64,000 bases of DNA from Platanthera guangdongensis (lineage: Eukaryota > Streptophyta > Magnoliopsida > Asparagales > Orchidaceae), in the NCBI GenBank assembly GCA_039583875.1, contig CM077153.1, positions 116,618,568 through 116,682,567 of the forward strand. The letters are read 5' to 3'. The notes beneath the pieces were generated by a model. That model had not been told where the DNA came from. It did not search any database and saw only the letters and a program-made list of their open reading frames with translations. This document shows positions 44,987 through 56,945 of this stretch, piece after piece; position 1 is the stretch's first letter; every line of letters starts with the position of its first letter. Made by a program: the position numbers and the translations under genes.

Positions 44987-46477
44987 GGAAATGACTGCGC
45001 ATGAAAAGAACAACACATGAAATTTAGTCTCTTCCCCTGGGAAGAAACCGGTTGGGTGCAAATGGGTGTTCACAGTCAAACAAAATTCTCAGGATGTGGT
45101 TGAAAGGTGTAAAGCAAGGTCGGTGGCAAGAGGGTACACTCAAACTCTTAGAATTGACTATCAGGAAATGTTTTCTCTTGTAGCAAAGATGAACACTATC
45201 AGAGTTCTTCTATCTTGTGTTGTTTGTAAAGGGTGGGACCTTTGACAACTTGATGTAAAAAATATCTTCCTCCATGGAAATCTGGATGAGGAAGTTTATA
45301 TGTCTCTCCCACCAGGCCTTACTCCTAAAAGTTCAGCGGGACACGTCTGCAAGTTAAGGAAAGCCCTATATGGACTGAAACAGCCTCCAAGAGCTTGATT
45401 TGGGAGATTTCACGAAGCCGTGTTGTCTTTTGGGTATCACCAGGGCAATGTCGATCATAATATGTTCATCAAACATAGGACCGGTAATCTTACAGCTCTT
45501 ATTGTTTATGTTGATGACATCGTTATCACAGGTGATGATGTGGATTGAATCAAGTTTCTAAAACAAAAGTTGGCTTATGAGTTTGAGCTCAAGGACCTGG
45601 GTGCTCTCAAATATTTCTTGGAAATTGAAGTGGCAAGGTCCATGCATGGGATCTTTAACTCTCAGAGGAAGTATACTCAGTATCTTCTTGTGAAGACTGT
45701 AATGAGTGGTTGCCGACCACCGGACACTACAATTGAAGCGAACCACAGAATGAGTCTGATGATGGAAAAAAGATTGAAAATATTCCTGAATTCCAAAGTC
45801 TTGAAGGGAGACTGATTTACCTGGCTCATACCCGTCCAGATATTGCTTATGTTGTGAGCGTTATCAGCCAATTTCTGCATGCTCTGAAGACTCGTCATGC
45901 TGATGCTGCCAACAGAATCCTCAGATATCTCAAGTCCTCACCTGGGAGTGGAATATTGTTTTCCCCCAATTAGGCTCTAAAAAATGAGGTCTACATCGAT
46001 GCTGATTAGGCCGGTTCTGTCGACGATCGACGATCTACCTCAAGGTATTGTTCTCTTGTTGGTGGAAATATTGTCACCTGGAGGAGTAAAAAATAGGTCG
46101 TGGCGAGATCAAGTGCTGAAGCAGAATTTCGGGCTATGGCTCATGGTGTTTGTGAAGGTTTATGGTTGTGGTCATTGCTAAGTGACCCGGGTCTCTCTGA
46201 AGATGAGTCTATCTCTGAAGATGAGTCTATCCTGTTGTGCTATGATAACAAGGTTGTTATCAGCATCACACACAACCCGATTCAACATGATCGTACAAAG
46301 CATATTGAGGTGGATTATCATTTCATCAAAGAGAATATTGAAAAGGGACTTGTGTGTACTCTTTTTGTTCCCTCAGATAGACAACTTGTTGATATTCTCA
46401 CGAAAGGCCTGAGTGGAATTACCTTTGGAAGAATTGTTGTCAAGTTAGGTATGATCAACATCTCACACCCAACTTGA
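44987..46477 (+). pseudogene. Copia E reverse transcriptase-RNase H
   Basis: Begins EEMTAHEKNNT, the usual RT N-terminus, directly after the protease/pre-integrase part. Then come [42 protein letters not shown] and YVDD at 45507-45518. RNase H has ARSSAEAEFRAMAHGVCEGL near 46100 and the pol end HIEVDYHFIKE, DILTKGLS. There are several stops (for example near 45400, 45545 and 45975) and frame changes. Confidence 0.87.
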
Positions 46478-46484
46478 GGGGGAG

Positions 46485-46598
46485 TGTTACAATGTCTTTA
46501 TTTTTCTACATATGTTTTATTTCTGATATATCTTGTGTCTGCCTCTGTATATAGAAGGGACAACATCAATAGAATTAACATTTTTGGTTTTGCTAGCA
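46485..46598 (+). repeat. 3' LTR of copia E
   Basis: Begins TGTTACAATGTC after the tract gagggggag and ends tttgctagca. Confidence 0.88.
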
Positions 46599-48014
46599 GG
46601 TTGTAACATTTTGGAAAAAACTGCACGATATATCGGTCCAAAAAAGTAAAAAAAACAAGTTTTTTATTTGATCTTTTACCTCTCCCACTGTGGTTCATTT
46701 CATTACGCACTGCTCCTGCACTAGCTCTTCCCCTCACTCTCCGCTGGTGCTCTTCATCGACTCTCTTGCGCTCACTGCTTGTTCTCTCTCGCGCACGCTC
46801 TCGGCACTCAAGCTCGTTGGTTGTTCTCACTGGTTCTTTCTTCTCACTGTTGGATGTTCTCTCTGGTGCTCGCTGGTTGTTCTCCCCGGTGCTCTCGATT
46901 CTTTCGGTCGGTGCTTTCACTCTGCTTGTTCTCTCTTCTCCCGAGTGCTCTCAATATCACGGGCTCTCAACTCTATTTATTGGTGCACTCACTCTCTCGG
47001 CCGATGCATTATTCTCCTTACCTCTCCCTCTCATTCTCTAGCTCTGCATTTTTCGTTTTCTCATGCATTGTCGGTTGTCTTGTTGGTTGTGGTTGTCTTG
47101 TTGGTTGTTGTTGTCCTACAGCCCTGCTGTCATGCTGCCCTGCTGCCTAGTTGTCTTACTCCCAGGTAGCCGACTAACTGCCTTATTAGTCGGCTACCTT
47201 ACTGGTTGTGATTGTCGTACCATGGTGGCTATTAGAATAGGTTGTCCTGCTGGCCTGCTGCCTTGCTCCCTGCTCCCTTATTGGTCGGTTTCTTTGCTGG
47301 TTTTGGTTGTTATAGCATGGTGGTTGTTAGTATTAGAATAGGTTGTTTGCTACTTGCTGCCTTGCTTTCCTACTACCTTGCTATAGCTGATGGTTGTAGT
47401 CAGTTAGCCGTGAATTAGTGTTTGCATTGCTCCTTGTTTGGTGGTTGTTTGTTATTTTTATTTGGCCCGTTTCTGATTTTATTAGTCAGCAAATGATTTG
47501 AAATGTTCCTATTAGTAGTTATTTATCCAAATTCATTTTGCAATCAATGATGCATGTATATCCAACTTCATTTTCTAATTTTCTTGTTGTTTTGGGTCTT
47601 TTGATAAATAAAAAATTGGATGCTTTGTTCTGAAACTAATACTGATACTTTGAATGATAATTGAGTAGTAATTTACTTGGATGCTTTGTGGAATACTTTG
47701 AATGATAATTGGATGTTTTATTTCTTTTAATACTCGGGTTCTCTTCTTTAAATGATAGTTATAACTTTGTACACTAGAATACAACTCATGATGCAAAATG
47801 TTGTTGGATAAATAAAAACTTTCGTGAATAATTTGAAATATTAATGAAGATCTAACGATCTAATGAAGTTATGGGATTTTTTATGTTGATTTGGTTCAAC
47901 TAATCAAGTAATTTTGTATTTTTTCTCGTAATATAATTATGTAAAATATTTATATTTATTTCATTTCAAATAACTAATACTTCTTTCATTTCATATTCCC
48001 TAAAATGGCTTTTT
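46599..48014. other. Probable 5' non-coding part of the hAT element
   Basis: A CT- and GTT-rich stretch (46680-47400; runs of ggttgtcttgttggttg) is followed by AT-rich DNA. The long open frames at 46690-47169 are low-complexity Ser/Leu/Cys strings and not credible proteins. The stretch leads into the hAT coding region. Confidence 0.4.
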
Positions 48015-48137
48015 TGTTGGATCTAGTGAGGTGTCTGTATCACTGGTGCCAACAAGTAGAGATCTGTTCTATGCATTTGGTGAGAAGTTAGTTGCAAACG
48101 ACACCAACTGAATCAAATGCAACTAATGCAAGTAGAT

Positions 48138-48597
48138 TGTTATGGAGCCAGCTGCTATAAAGCTAACGTCGATCGAGGACACGGACCCACACTGGGGGCG
48201 CACTTACCACTGACGTCTTACTGACGTCGCACGCGCACTTACCAATAACGTCGCACCCACGCTGGAGCTTTTGTATCTTTGTTCTAGCCCTTTATTTTGC
48301 ACATGTTTTCAATGTGTATTTGGTACCCACGTATTTAAGCCCAAGTGGGGGCATGCTACTCTTTTAGTTTATAAATATCCATGTGGGGTGTGATGAGAAG
48401 ATAAGAAGAAAGTTATCCTCACCTTCTCTTTTTTCTTTCACTCAACCTTATCCCTCTCACTCTCTCTACGATCTTTTTGCAGGAATTCCCACCTGGAGCT
48501 GCATGCCTCCCTCTCCACCAAACTCTAAATTGATCCACATTGGAGGAACTCCCCCTTGCTCGTTGGCGCACCCGATCCCAAACCACGGCCCATAACA
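48138..48597 (+). repeat. 5' LTR of gypsy F
   Basis: TGTTATGGAGCC to cccataaca. A likely primer site ttgtatcagagccgc (48601-48615) follows, one base changed from TGGTATCAGAGC. Confidence 0.87.
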
Positions 48598-48741
48598 AAT
48601 TTGTATCAGAGCCGCCTCCGGCCCCTGCCCCTACCGCTGGATCTACCGTGCCACCATCTTCCCTCCTTCTGCACCCCCTCGCCGCATTCGACAGCTCGGG
48701 CCTTCTTCCGCTTCAATTAACACCACTCCAGCCACTGATGG

Positions 48742-49655
48742 TTGACCGCGATCTCTTCCAATAGATCTTGGATTGTCTCGACCGCCTGGATACTCGCCTT
48801 GGGGAAGGCGAGGCATCACGCGTCGTCAATCTCTCTTATGGACCGCCCGGCAAGCCACCACTCCACACCTGACTTCCACCACGACGGCGCCACCGGTCAC
48901 CGACCCGAGGGCAGCGTGTTTCCACTGTATGTTAAGATGGAATTTTCGGTGTTCGATGGACGCGAAGATCCGTTGTCATGGCTTACAAGGTGCGAACTTT
49001 TTTTCTCCAATCAACACACCACCGGCGATGACTGGCTCGGTCTCGCCTCTTTCCAACTCAACGGAGTCGCCCAACTCTAGTTCTCTCAACTCCAGCGTGA
49101 ACGCTCTTCCCTACAATGGGATGAGTTCAAGACGACCCGCATGCTCCGATTTGGGCCCTCGCTCCGAGGAAACCCCCTCGGGGACCTCATTGCGCTCCGT
49201 CAAACGGGTCCGCTAGAAGACTACCTCGACCGCTTCCAACTGTTGCTCGCTCGTGCGCCGTCTATTCGACTCGATCAGCAAATCCTCATATTTACAGCCG
49301 GCCTATAAGAGCACCTCCGCTTCGATGTAGAATTCTAAGACCCCCCCCCCCCATCTCAACACCTTGAATATCGCTCGCACGTGTGAACCTCCCATATATT
49401 CACTGCCATGAACACGCACTCTCGGGGGCCTCCACAATCCTCACCACCCATGTCGCCGCCAAAGACGGGCGAACCGCCGAAGCCATCATTCCGTCGTCGT
49501 CTCTCTCACTCCGCCGCTCAGAAATGACCGAACGGTGGGCCAAAGGGCTCTGTTTCAACTGCGACGAGCTTTTTGGACCCGACCACCACTGCAAACTTCT
49601 TTTTTGGATCGAGGTGGATGACCCGTCCGACAACGACGACGACGGGTATCACTGA
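48742..49655 (+). pseudogene. Gypsy F gag
   Basis: Gag reads MEFSVFDGREDPLSWLTRCE (from about 48937), then after a TAG the segment WDEFKTTRMLRFGPSLRGNP and GDLIALRQTGPLEDYLDRFQ. A poly-C run near 49340 adds a frameshift. A zinc knuckle CFNCDELFGPDHHC follows near 49552. Confidence 0.8.
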
Positions 49656-51413
49656 GATTGAGGCTCCCGAACTTTTCGTCCATACTATTGTTGGACCTCA
49701 AGGCGACCACATGATTCAACTTCCCGACTTCCGGGAACCCTTCCATATCGAGTGCGATGAATCAGCAATGGGATGCGGTGCGGTGCGGTGCGGTGCGGTG
49801 CTCCAACAGCATGGCCACCTACTCGCTTACTTCAGCCGAGGCACCGCTCTCCACCACCGCAAGTTGCCCGCGTACGAGCAGGAATTGATCAGCTTGGCCA
49901 AGGCTGTACAACATTGGCGACCGTAATTATGGGGTTGTTCCTTAGTTGTACAAACCGACCACAGCAGTTTAAAATATCTCCTGGAGCAATGTTTGACGAA
50001 TGTGTTGTAGCAATGTTGGGTGAGCAAATTGCTGGGCTTCGATTTCACGGTGGAATATAAGGCGGGCGCCTTAAACCATGCTACGGATGCTCATTCCCGC
50101 CGTCACTCCGACGACACAGCCACTATATGTGCCATCTCCAGCACGGCCCTCACTCTTTTGGACTCCATCCAGGCGGACATCTCCTACTCCCCGGCCCTCA
50201 CCGAACTACTCCAACAAGCCTAGGACGACCTCTTACCACCCGCGTGGACTGCACATCAAGGTTTCATTCTTTATCGCGGAGGGGTCTACCTACCGCCGGC
50301 TTCGCCCAACATCACCCCCATCCCGAAAGACGCGCCCATGAGGGTGTTCACAAAACACTTCATCGCATCCGCGACGAATTTTACTGGAAAGGTTTACGCC
50401 GCCAAGTTCAAGATTTCATTATTTAATGCTCCATATGCCAACAATAGAAAGCTGCTCTACCTTCTACCAGTCGTCCTTCGACAGCCCTTGTTGGTACCAA
50501 CACAAATCTGGGCGGACGACTCTATGGATTTTGTGAAAGGTCTCCCTCAAATCAAGGGCAGATCCTTATTAATGGTAATCGTGGACCGTTTCTCCAAGGG
50601 CGCCCATTTGTTTTCGCTGGCTCGCCCTCTTGTCGCCGAGCGCGTGGCCCAAATCTTCTTCATAGATATCTTCCCCCTACATGGGCTACCGAAGAGTACT
50701 GTATCTTATCGGTACACGATGTTCACCAGCCATTTCTGGAAAGAGATTTTCACCTTGAGCGGAACGAGAATGGCTTTTTCCAACACCTGTCACGCCCAAT
50801 CGGACGTCCAAACAGAGCTTGTTAACCGCACGGCGAAAATGTATCTTCGTTGTTTAACGGGTGATCACCCCAAATACTGAATTAAATGGCTACTGTGGGT
50901 GAATACTGCTACAATAACTCTGATCATTCAACCCTCCAAACTACCCCATTTTGCCTGATCTACGGGCGCGACCCACCCCCATTACTAACCTAAGGCCACG
51001 ACGGCTTGACCAAACTATCCGCGGTGGAACAAGAGCTCCTTGCCCGTGACCGGCTCCTAGCCACGACCCGGGACCACCTGCTCAGCGCCCAACATCCGAT
51101 GGGGACCGCCTACAACCGTGGTCATTGGGATGTCTTCTTCAGCATCGACGAATGGGTGTGGCTCAAACGCCGCCCCACCGACAACTCTCGTTGCGACCAA
51201 CAGACACATCCAACAAATTGAGTTTGCGCTTTTACGGGTAGTTTCAGATCAGCTGTCGCATCAGGGAGGTCGTCTATCAACTACGACTTCCACCAGAGGC
51301 ACACATCCACAATGTCTTCCACGTCTCGCAGCTCAAACGGTTCATTGGCGAACCCCCCCCCCCCCCATCGAGTTTTTTGTCGCCTTATTGCCTCAGCTTG
51401 AGGACTAGCTGTC
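49656..51413 (+). pseudogene. Gypsy F RNase H-integrase
   Basis: Shortly after the knuckle the protein reads ELFVHTIVG (the start of protease) and jumps to LPDFREPFHIECDESAMGCG, the start of RNase H. Protease and RT are therefore deleted at about 49700. A GCGGT repeat at 49775-49799 adds residues to RNase H. The chain continues with SKLLGFDFTVEYKAGALNHA, the integrase core WADDSMDFVKGLPQIKGRSL and VIVDRFSKGAHLF, and an integrase tail HNVFHVSQLKRFIGE. Multiple stops are present. Confidence 0.83.
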
Positions 51414-51431
51414 TTCCGACGAGGAAGTAGA

Positions 51432-51874
51432 TGTTACGGAGCCAGCAGATATAGAGCCAACGCCGATCGGGGAAACGGACCCACACTGGGGGCGTACTTA
51501 CCACCGACGTTGCACGGAGGCAACAACGTGAAGACGCGCGCACGCGCGAGCTTTTGTATCTTTGTTCCAACCCTTTTATTTTGCGCAAGTTTTCAATGCG
51601 TATTTGGTACCCACGTGTTTACGCTCAAGTGGGGGGCATGCTACTCTTTTATTCTATATATATCCATGTGGGATATGATGAGAAGACAAGAAGAAAGTTA
51701 TCCTCAGCTTCTTTCTTTTCATTCACTCACCCTTATCTCTCTCTACGATCTTTTCGCAAGAATTCCCTGCTGGGGTCGCGCGCCTCCCTCTCCACCAAAC
51801 CCTAAACCAATCCACCCAGAAGGAACACCCCCTTGCACTTTGGTGTACCCGATCCCAAACCACTACCCATACCA
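51432..51874 (+). repeat. 3' LTR of gypsy F
   Basis: TGTTACGGAGCC to cccatacca. Compared with the 5' copy it lacks about 20 bp near ttaccaccgacgt. A (C)n run lies shortly upstream at 51351-51366. Confidence 0.87.
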
Positions 51875-53250
51875 CAGACAATGAATGATGGAATCACACG
51901 TTTCAAGCATCATTTTGCTGAGTAGAAGAGTAATGTTAAGTCATTCTCTCAAGTTTCCGTTGACGTTAAGGAGAATGCAGAGTCGGCTCTAAACTCAAAC
52001 TTGGAATGTAAGAGAGCTAAGAGTGCAATGTTGCAAGCAAGCTTGAATCAGGTGGTAGTTGGAGTACATGGAGGCATACATGATGAGGAATTAGAGAAGA
52101 CTGTTATACGTAGGAGTAAAGTTTCCAAGGATCCAATGGACCAATTTATTCATTCAGGTGCGGAGTCTAGTAAAAGAAAAGATTCTCAACTGAGCACAAT
52201 AGAGAGCAAGTACAAAAAGAAAGTTAGAGATGATGTTGTCGTGTATATAAGTAGATGGGCATAGGAAAACAGGATCTCATTTAATGTCATATATAATTCC
52301 TCCTTCCGGCAGATGGCCCATGTCATAGGGTTTTGCGGAAATGGGATGAAGATCCCTACATTTTATGAGTTGAGAGAGAATTTTGTGAACGGAGGTGGAG
52401 AGGACGAAGGAGATGTTGGACACATTCACGCAGACCTGCAAATTGAATGATTGCACTATCATGACTGAGGCGTGGGCAGATCGAAAGGGTAGAAGCGTGA
52501 TGAACATTATAATACATTGTAGTTTTGGCGTGGCATTCTGGCTTTCGAAGAATATCTCCTCCTTCACACATGATGGAAAGTTCATCTTTGACTTCTTGCA
52601 TGAGATGATTGATAGCCTTGAGAGCCCAGGAGAGGATAGTATCTTACAGGTTGTGACGGATAGCGCGCCCAATAATATGACTGTAGCAAAGCTTATGTCT
52701 TTGAGAAGACCTATGTTTTTTGGACTAGTTGTGCAGCTCACACAATTAATCTACAGTTACAAGATATAAGAAAATTAAAGTCAATAAATAGTGTTATCTC
52801 TTTGGGCCGTCAACTCTCTATCTTCGTCTACGGTCACACCATCTCTCTCGATATGTTTAGAGAGTCGACGAAGTACTTGGACTCTCATGAGCTTATTTGA
52901 CCAGGTGTGACTAGATTCGCTACAGTGTTTCTATCTTTAAAGAGTATCTTAGAGAAGAAGAATCAGTTGAGGGACCTATTCATATCTACAAAGTGGGCTT
53001 CCAGTAGTGTCAGGAGAAATCAGGTAAAACTATTGCATATTTATTCATTTCATTTAAAATATATGTTTGTAATTGACGCTTTATAGTATTTTTTTATTTT
53101 GTTTATTTATTATTCATATCGTATGCTTAAATAATAGTGATGAGCACTAGATTTTGGGCGAATGTCGAGTTTGTTGTTGGTATATTCATGTCATTTGTGA
53201 AGGTTTTGAGAAGAGTTGACGAAGATATACCTTCCATGGGGTGGTTATAT

Positions 53251-55083
53251 CTTTATACTATAAGGGAATGCTTAATCCCTCATGGTGTAACATTCGTTGG
53301 ACCAAAATGCCCTCAAAAAATCGGATTTTGTGAGTTAACTGAAGGGTATTTCGGTCATTTGGCTGAATTAGTACTTAATTAAAACCTATCGGAACTATTG
53401 CCCCAGCTCAAAAACCCGACACCCCGTTTTCTTCTTCTGCGCAGGTAGGGCAGCGCTGCTCGCCACGATGGTTGCTGCTCCTCGTCTTTCTTCTGCGCAG
53501 GTAGGGCGAGCCTTTCTCTTGGCCGACTCCATCAACGACATCCTCAACGCGATCAACGAACTCCTTCTCCGCCGGCAGCACGATGCTAGGTCATCTTCTC
53601 ATCTTCAACGGGGACTTCTCTGTGAACGCGATCCGTGTTCACAGAGATCGTTGATCGCGTTGGGGATGTCAGGGGAGAGCTTTATCTGCGAGCTTCCGAG
53701 CATCAACGGTCAGACCTCTGCCCTAGAAGACATCAACGTTCCTCCTCCACCGAAGCCCCGTTTCCTTCTGGGACGCACGGGACGCACGGCTCTCCGCCGG
53801 CAGCACAATGCTAGATCTAAGGTCCGTTTTCTATTTTCGTTTTCAGATGTGAGGTTCGTTTCTATTTTTTTTTCAGATCTGAGGTTCGTTCTCTATTTTT
53901 ACTTTCAGATCCAATGTTTGTTTTAGGTGTTTATTTTCTATTTCATTTTCTGATTCCAGTTTCATCTGCTTCAGAAATAGATTTTCTGAAGACATCTGTT
54001 TTAGGTGTTCATTTGACAGAAATAGATTTTCAATTTCGTTTTCTATTTCAGTTTCATCTGCTTCAAAGGAAATCGATTCCTTCTCGGAGCCCGTTCAGAT
54101 CTGAACCATAGTTAAGGTACGAACTCTCCTCTCCTCTGTATTTCAGACTTTTTTTGTATCTTTTTGATAGAATATTTTTTCTTCTTCTCCTGTCATAATT
54201 GCTTCACCACAGAAAAGCAAAAACTGATATAAATTGTAATCCCAACTTGAATGTATTACGAAAAACGGACCTCTCCTCTCCTCTGTAAAACGGAGTCTGG
54301 ATGTTTGCATCATCTTTTTCCTTTTGCTATAAACAGCCCCTTCAAGAGTAGGGTGAGCAGGTTTACACCTTTAAAGGAATCAGCACGCTTTCTACCATAC
54401 TATTGCAAAAATTGTCATTTATAAGAAAATATATGCATCTAATATTGAGTAAAAAAACAGATATAAGCCTAAATTCAATGCCTCTATCTTTTAAATTGAA
54501 CAAAGGGAAGAAAAAAGGGTGTGTGCATCACAACATAATATCAAGAAATTAATCCAAAAGAATTAAAGTTTAGGTCATCATTCCACAAAAAAATCATGAA
54601 ATAAAACTTCATCTAAAAAATCTTAACCCTATATTCTGCTTGGGTGATTTACAACCGCCGGATTCTTCCTTTAAGTTATTTTAAAAACCAAGAAATGAAC
54701 ATTTGCCCCCATATCCCTCCCGATATCCCTAACCCTACACCCAAGACTCAAACGACGAATGTTGCCTCCCGTGCGAATGTCTGCACCACGACTAATGACG
54801 CCCACACAACAAATGTCGCACCCACGGCAAATGTCGCTCCACGACGATGGTAGCCCCCACGACGAATGTCGCCTCCCGTGCAAATGTCGTCACCACGACT
54901 AATGACGCTCCCACGACAAATGTCGCCCCACGACAAAGGTCGCCCCCACGACAAATGTCGCCCCCTCGACAAATGTTGTCGCCTCAGCCAAATGTCTCCC
55001 CCTCGACAAATGTTGCACCCTCGACCAATGTCGCACCCACGACGAATGTTGCCCGCACGGGGTCCCCCGTGCACGACTGCTTG
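53251..55083. mobile_element. Unidentified insert in the hAT gene
   Basis: The hAT reading frame stops matching after MGWLY at 53250 and resumes at GYKKAREEV near 55087. The inferred edges are flanked by TGGTTATAT (53242-53250) and TGGGGATAT (55084-55092), 7 of 9 matching. The left end contains ctataagggaatgc and gtgtaacattcgttgg; the right end has the reverse complement caacattcgtcgtggg near 55045. Inside are a 152-codon frame at 53468 without known relatives, inverted repeats of cctcaacgcgatcaacga (53542 and 53650), and the minisatellite below. A CACTA- or Mutator-type non-autonomous element is possible. Confidence 0.45.
54750..55060 (+). repeat. 18-bp minisatellite, cccacgacaaatgtcgcc
   Basis: About 17 diverged units of roughly 18 bp. 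The palindromic core gacaaatgtcg or gacgaatgtcg recurs throughout. In one frame it encodes TTNVAP repeats that run into the hAT coding sequence (54847-55263). Short cgac-rich subterminal repeats of this kind are common near CACTA transposon ends. Confidence 0.75.
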
Positions 55084-55899
55084 TGGGGATATAAAAAAGC
55101 TAGGGAAGAGGTTATTCTCGATCACCAAGAGAATAAATATCCTGTAATATGTAAGTTGATTGATAGCATATGGAAGAAGAAGAAGATGAGCGGCCCTATA
55201 CATCTAGCAGGTTATTACTTAAACTCATTTTTATTATTCTCATTGAATGGAGATTGTGACTGATGGAAGGTTTATGAGTGATTTTGTTAAGTATCTCTCA
55301 AAGATATATAGGAAAGATCCTTCTACACAGGATCACATCAGTGCTAAGCTTAATCTTTACCAATACCAACAAGGGTTATTTGGTAAAGACATGACAAAAA
55401 AACTGCTACAAAATCTCACCCTAAATCCAGGTACATTTTAATATATTTTTTTATTATCTTTTATTTTTAATAATGTATTATCTATAATTAAATTGAATTG
55501 TCATTTTAATTTTCACCATATATTGGAAGAGGATTAACGGTGTTGATACGCCACACATAAAAACTATGGCTAAAAAGATTTTGGGTCTGACTACTTTATC
55601 CTCTGACTGTGAGAGGAACTGAAGTACCCTCGAGGTGTTATGCATTAATTTAATTGTTTAGTTAAACATAAATATTTTATTTTATGATTATATGCATTAT
55701 TTAACATTTTTGATAAATTTTGTGGATAAATTCTAAGAAGAAGAATAAACTCGACAGGAAAACATTGAATGATCTAATATTTAAAAAGTTCAATGTTTTA
55801 CTGAAAATCAAAATACTTAGACACATCTCGAGATTCATAGGCAGCCAAGAATTTAGATTTTGATAAGGTACAAGAGTGGAAGAGGTAATATAGTTGACG

Positions 55900-56945
55900 T
55901 TGATCATGGTGAAAATGAAAATGGTGATGATGAAGCCTTTCCTAGAGAGGGTTGATATTGGCGCAAAATGGCAATATAGTTGACATTGATTTTGATGAAA
56001 GAAGACCTCCAAAAAAAGCTACAAGCAAAGAAGTGACAATTAATTATCAAAGGGAAGAGAAAAATATTTGAGGTGGACAATGCAGATCTAGAGGGTTCAT
56101 TAGATGATCATATTTTATCCACTCAGCAGACTATACATGAGTTTGTAAGTAATGAAAAATAAAGTATGTTTGAAATTTAATTTTTTAAATTTTGATGTCA
56201 TAGAAATAATATATAATTGCAAGTTTCTTAAAACTACTAGTTTTATAAATTTTCTATCATTAAAGTATTGTATGTTAAATGTTACATATAGCTTTTAATA
56301 TTTAGAAGTTTAATAGGTTATAAAATAGTTAGTATTGTAACATATATAAAAACATTTAACTACATCAATGTTGCAGATGTCAGATGTCGGGGACATGTCG
56401 GTTTGGTTTTTCATGCAGGGTTTTTATATATCAGGTTTTAATATTTAATTAATTATATATATAATTAAATATTATTTTTTATACATGTCATAAAACTATC
56501 TATTTTACAACTTATTGAATTTCTAAATATTAAAAGTTATATGTAACATTTAACATACAATACTTTAATGATAAAACAATTTGTAAAACTAGTGATTTTA
56601 AGAAACTTGCAACTATATATTATCTTTATGATATCAAAATTTCAAGCATACCTCATTCTTTATCACTTGCAGACTTATCTATAGTCGATAGAGTAGATAG
56701 AATATGATCTTCATCTCATGAACCCTCTAGATTTGCCTCGTTCACCTCAGATATTTTTTTCTTTCCCCTTATTTGATAACTAATTGTAACTTCTTTGTTT
56801 GTAGCTAGTCTTGGAGGCCTTCTTTCATCATGATCAGTGTCGGCTATATTGTCAATTTGTTCTCATGTCAACCACTCTTCAGGAAAGACTTTATCATCGT
56901 TATCTTTATTTCTATCCTCCTCAGGATCAACATTCACCATTCACT
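55900..56945. repeat. Large inverted repeat: two hAT 3' ends tail to tail
   Basis: 55900-56350 is similar to the reverse complement of 56490-56945. Shared blocks include gaagacctccaa, aaagaagt.acaatta and ctagagggttcat. The highly similar non-coding stretch contains aagtattgtatgttaaatgttacatata. The centre near 56380 reads agatgtcggggacatgtcgg. The arms are more alike in their non-coding than in their coding portions. Confidence 0.75.

Larger units (their letters stand above)
42777..46598 (+). mobile_element. Short-LTR copia element E, integrase deleted
   Basis: Two 114-bp LTRs, a primer site and a polypurine tract frame 3.8 kb. Flanks TGTTG (left) and GGTTG (right) fit a 5-bp target duplication with one change. 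Gag, protease and RT-RNase H are present but the integrase is missing. Confidence 0.9.
48138..51874 (+). mobile_element. Gypsy element F inside the hAT zinc finger
   Basis: LTRs at 48138-48597 (460 bp) and 51432-51874 (443 bp) match closely. Flanks TAGAT (left) and CAGAC (right) are a target duplication differing by two C/T changes. Gag, RNase H and integrase are present; most of protease and all of RT are missing. It interrupts the BED finger of the hAT transposase between its Cys and His halves. Confidence 0.88.
48015..56085 (+). pseudogene. hAT transposase, split by two insertions
   Basis: Pieces in order: a BED zinc-finger start at 48030-48137 (SRDLFYAFGEKLVAND, IKCN.C) that continues across gypsy F as NDGITRFKHHFAE from 51884. 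Then 52001-52790 with the DUF659-type region (RWAxENRISFNVIYNSSFRQM, GNGMKIPTFYELRENFVN, LQVVTDSAPNNMT), and 52800-53020 (PGVTRFATVFLSLKSILEKK). After a probable intron (GT at about 53022) come TRFWANVEFVV and RRVDEDIPSMGWLY, then a second insert, then 55089 onward (YKKAREEVILDHQENKYPVI, HLAGYYLN). The hATC dimer region is at 55545-55640 (TMAKKILGLTTLSSDCERN), and a tail NKLDRKTLNDLIFKKFN follows near 55745. Stops and frameshifts make it inactive. Confidence 0.85.

Noticed and set aside
46690..47341. Overlapping Ser/Leu/Cys-rich frames
   Set aside because: CT- and GTT-rich low-complexity DNA; all three frames are open and none resembles a protein family.
51350..51366. Poly-C run as a functional element
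   Set aside because: More likely a homopolymer expansion or base-calling issue in decayed gypsy DNA; a similar run occurs near 49340.
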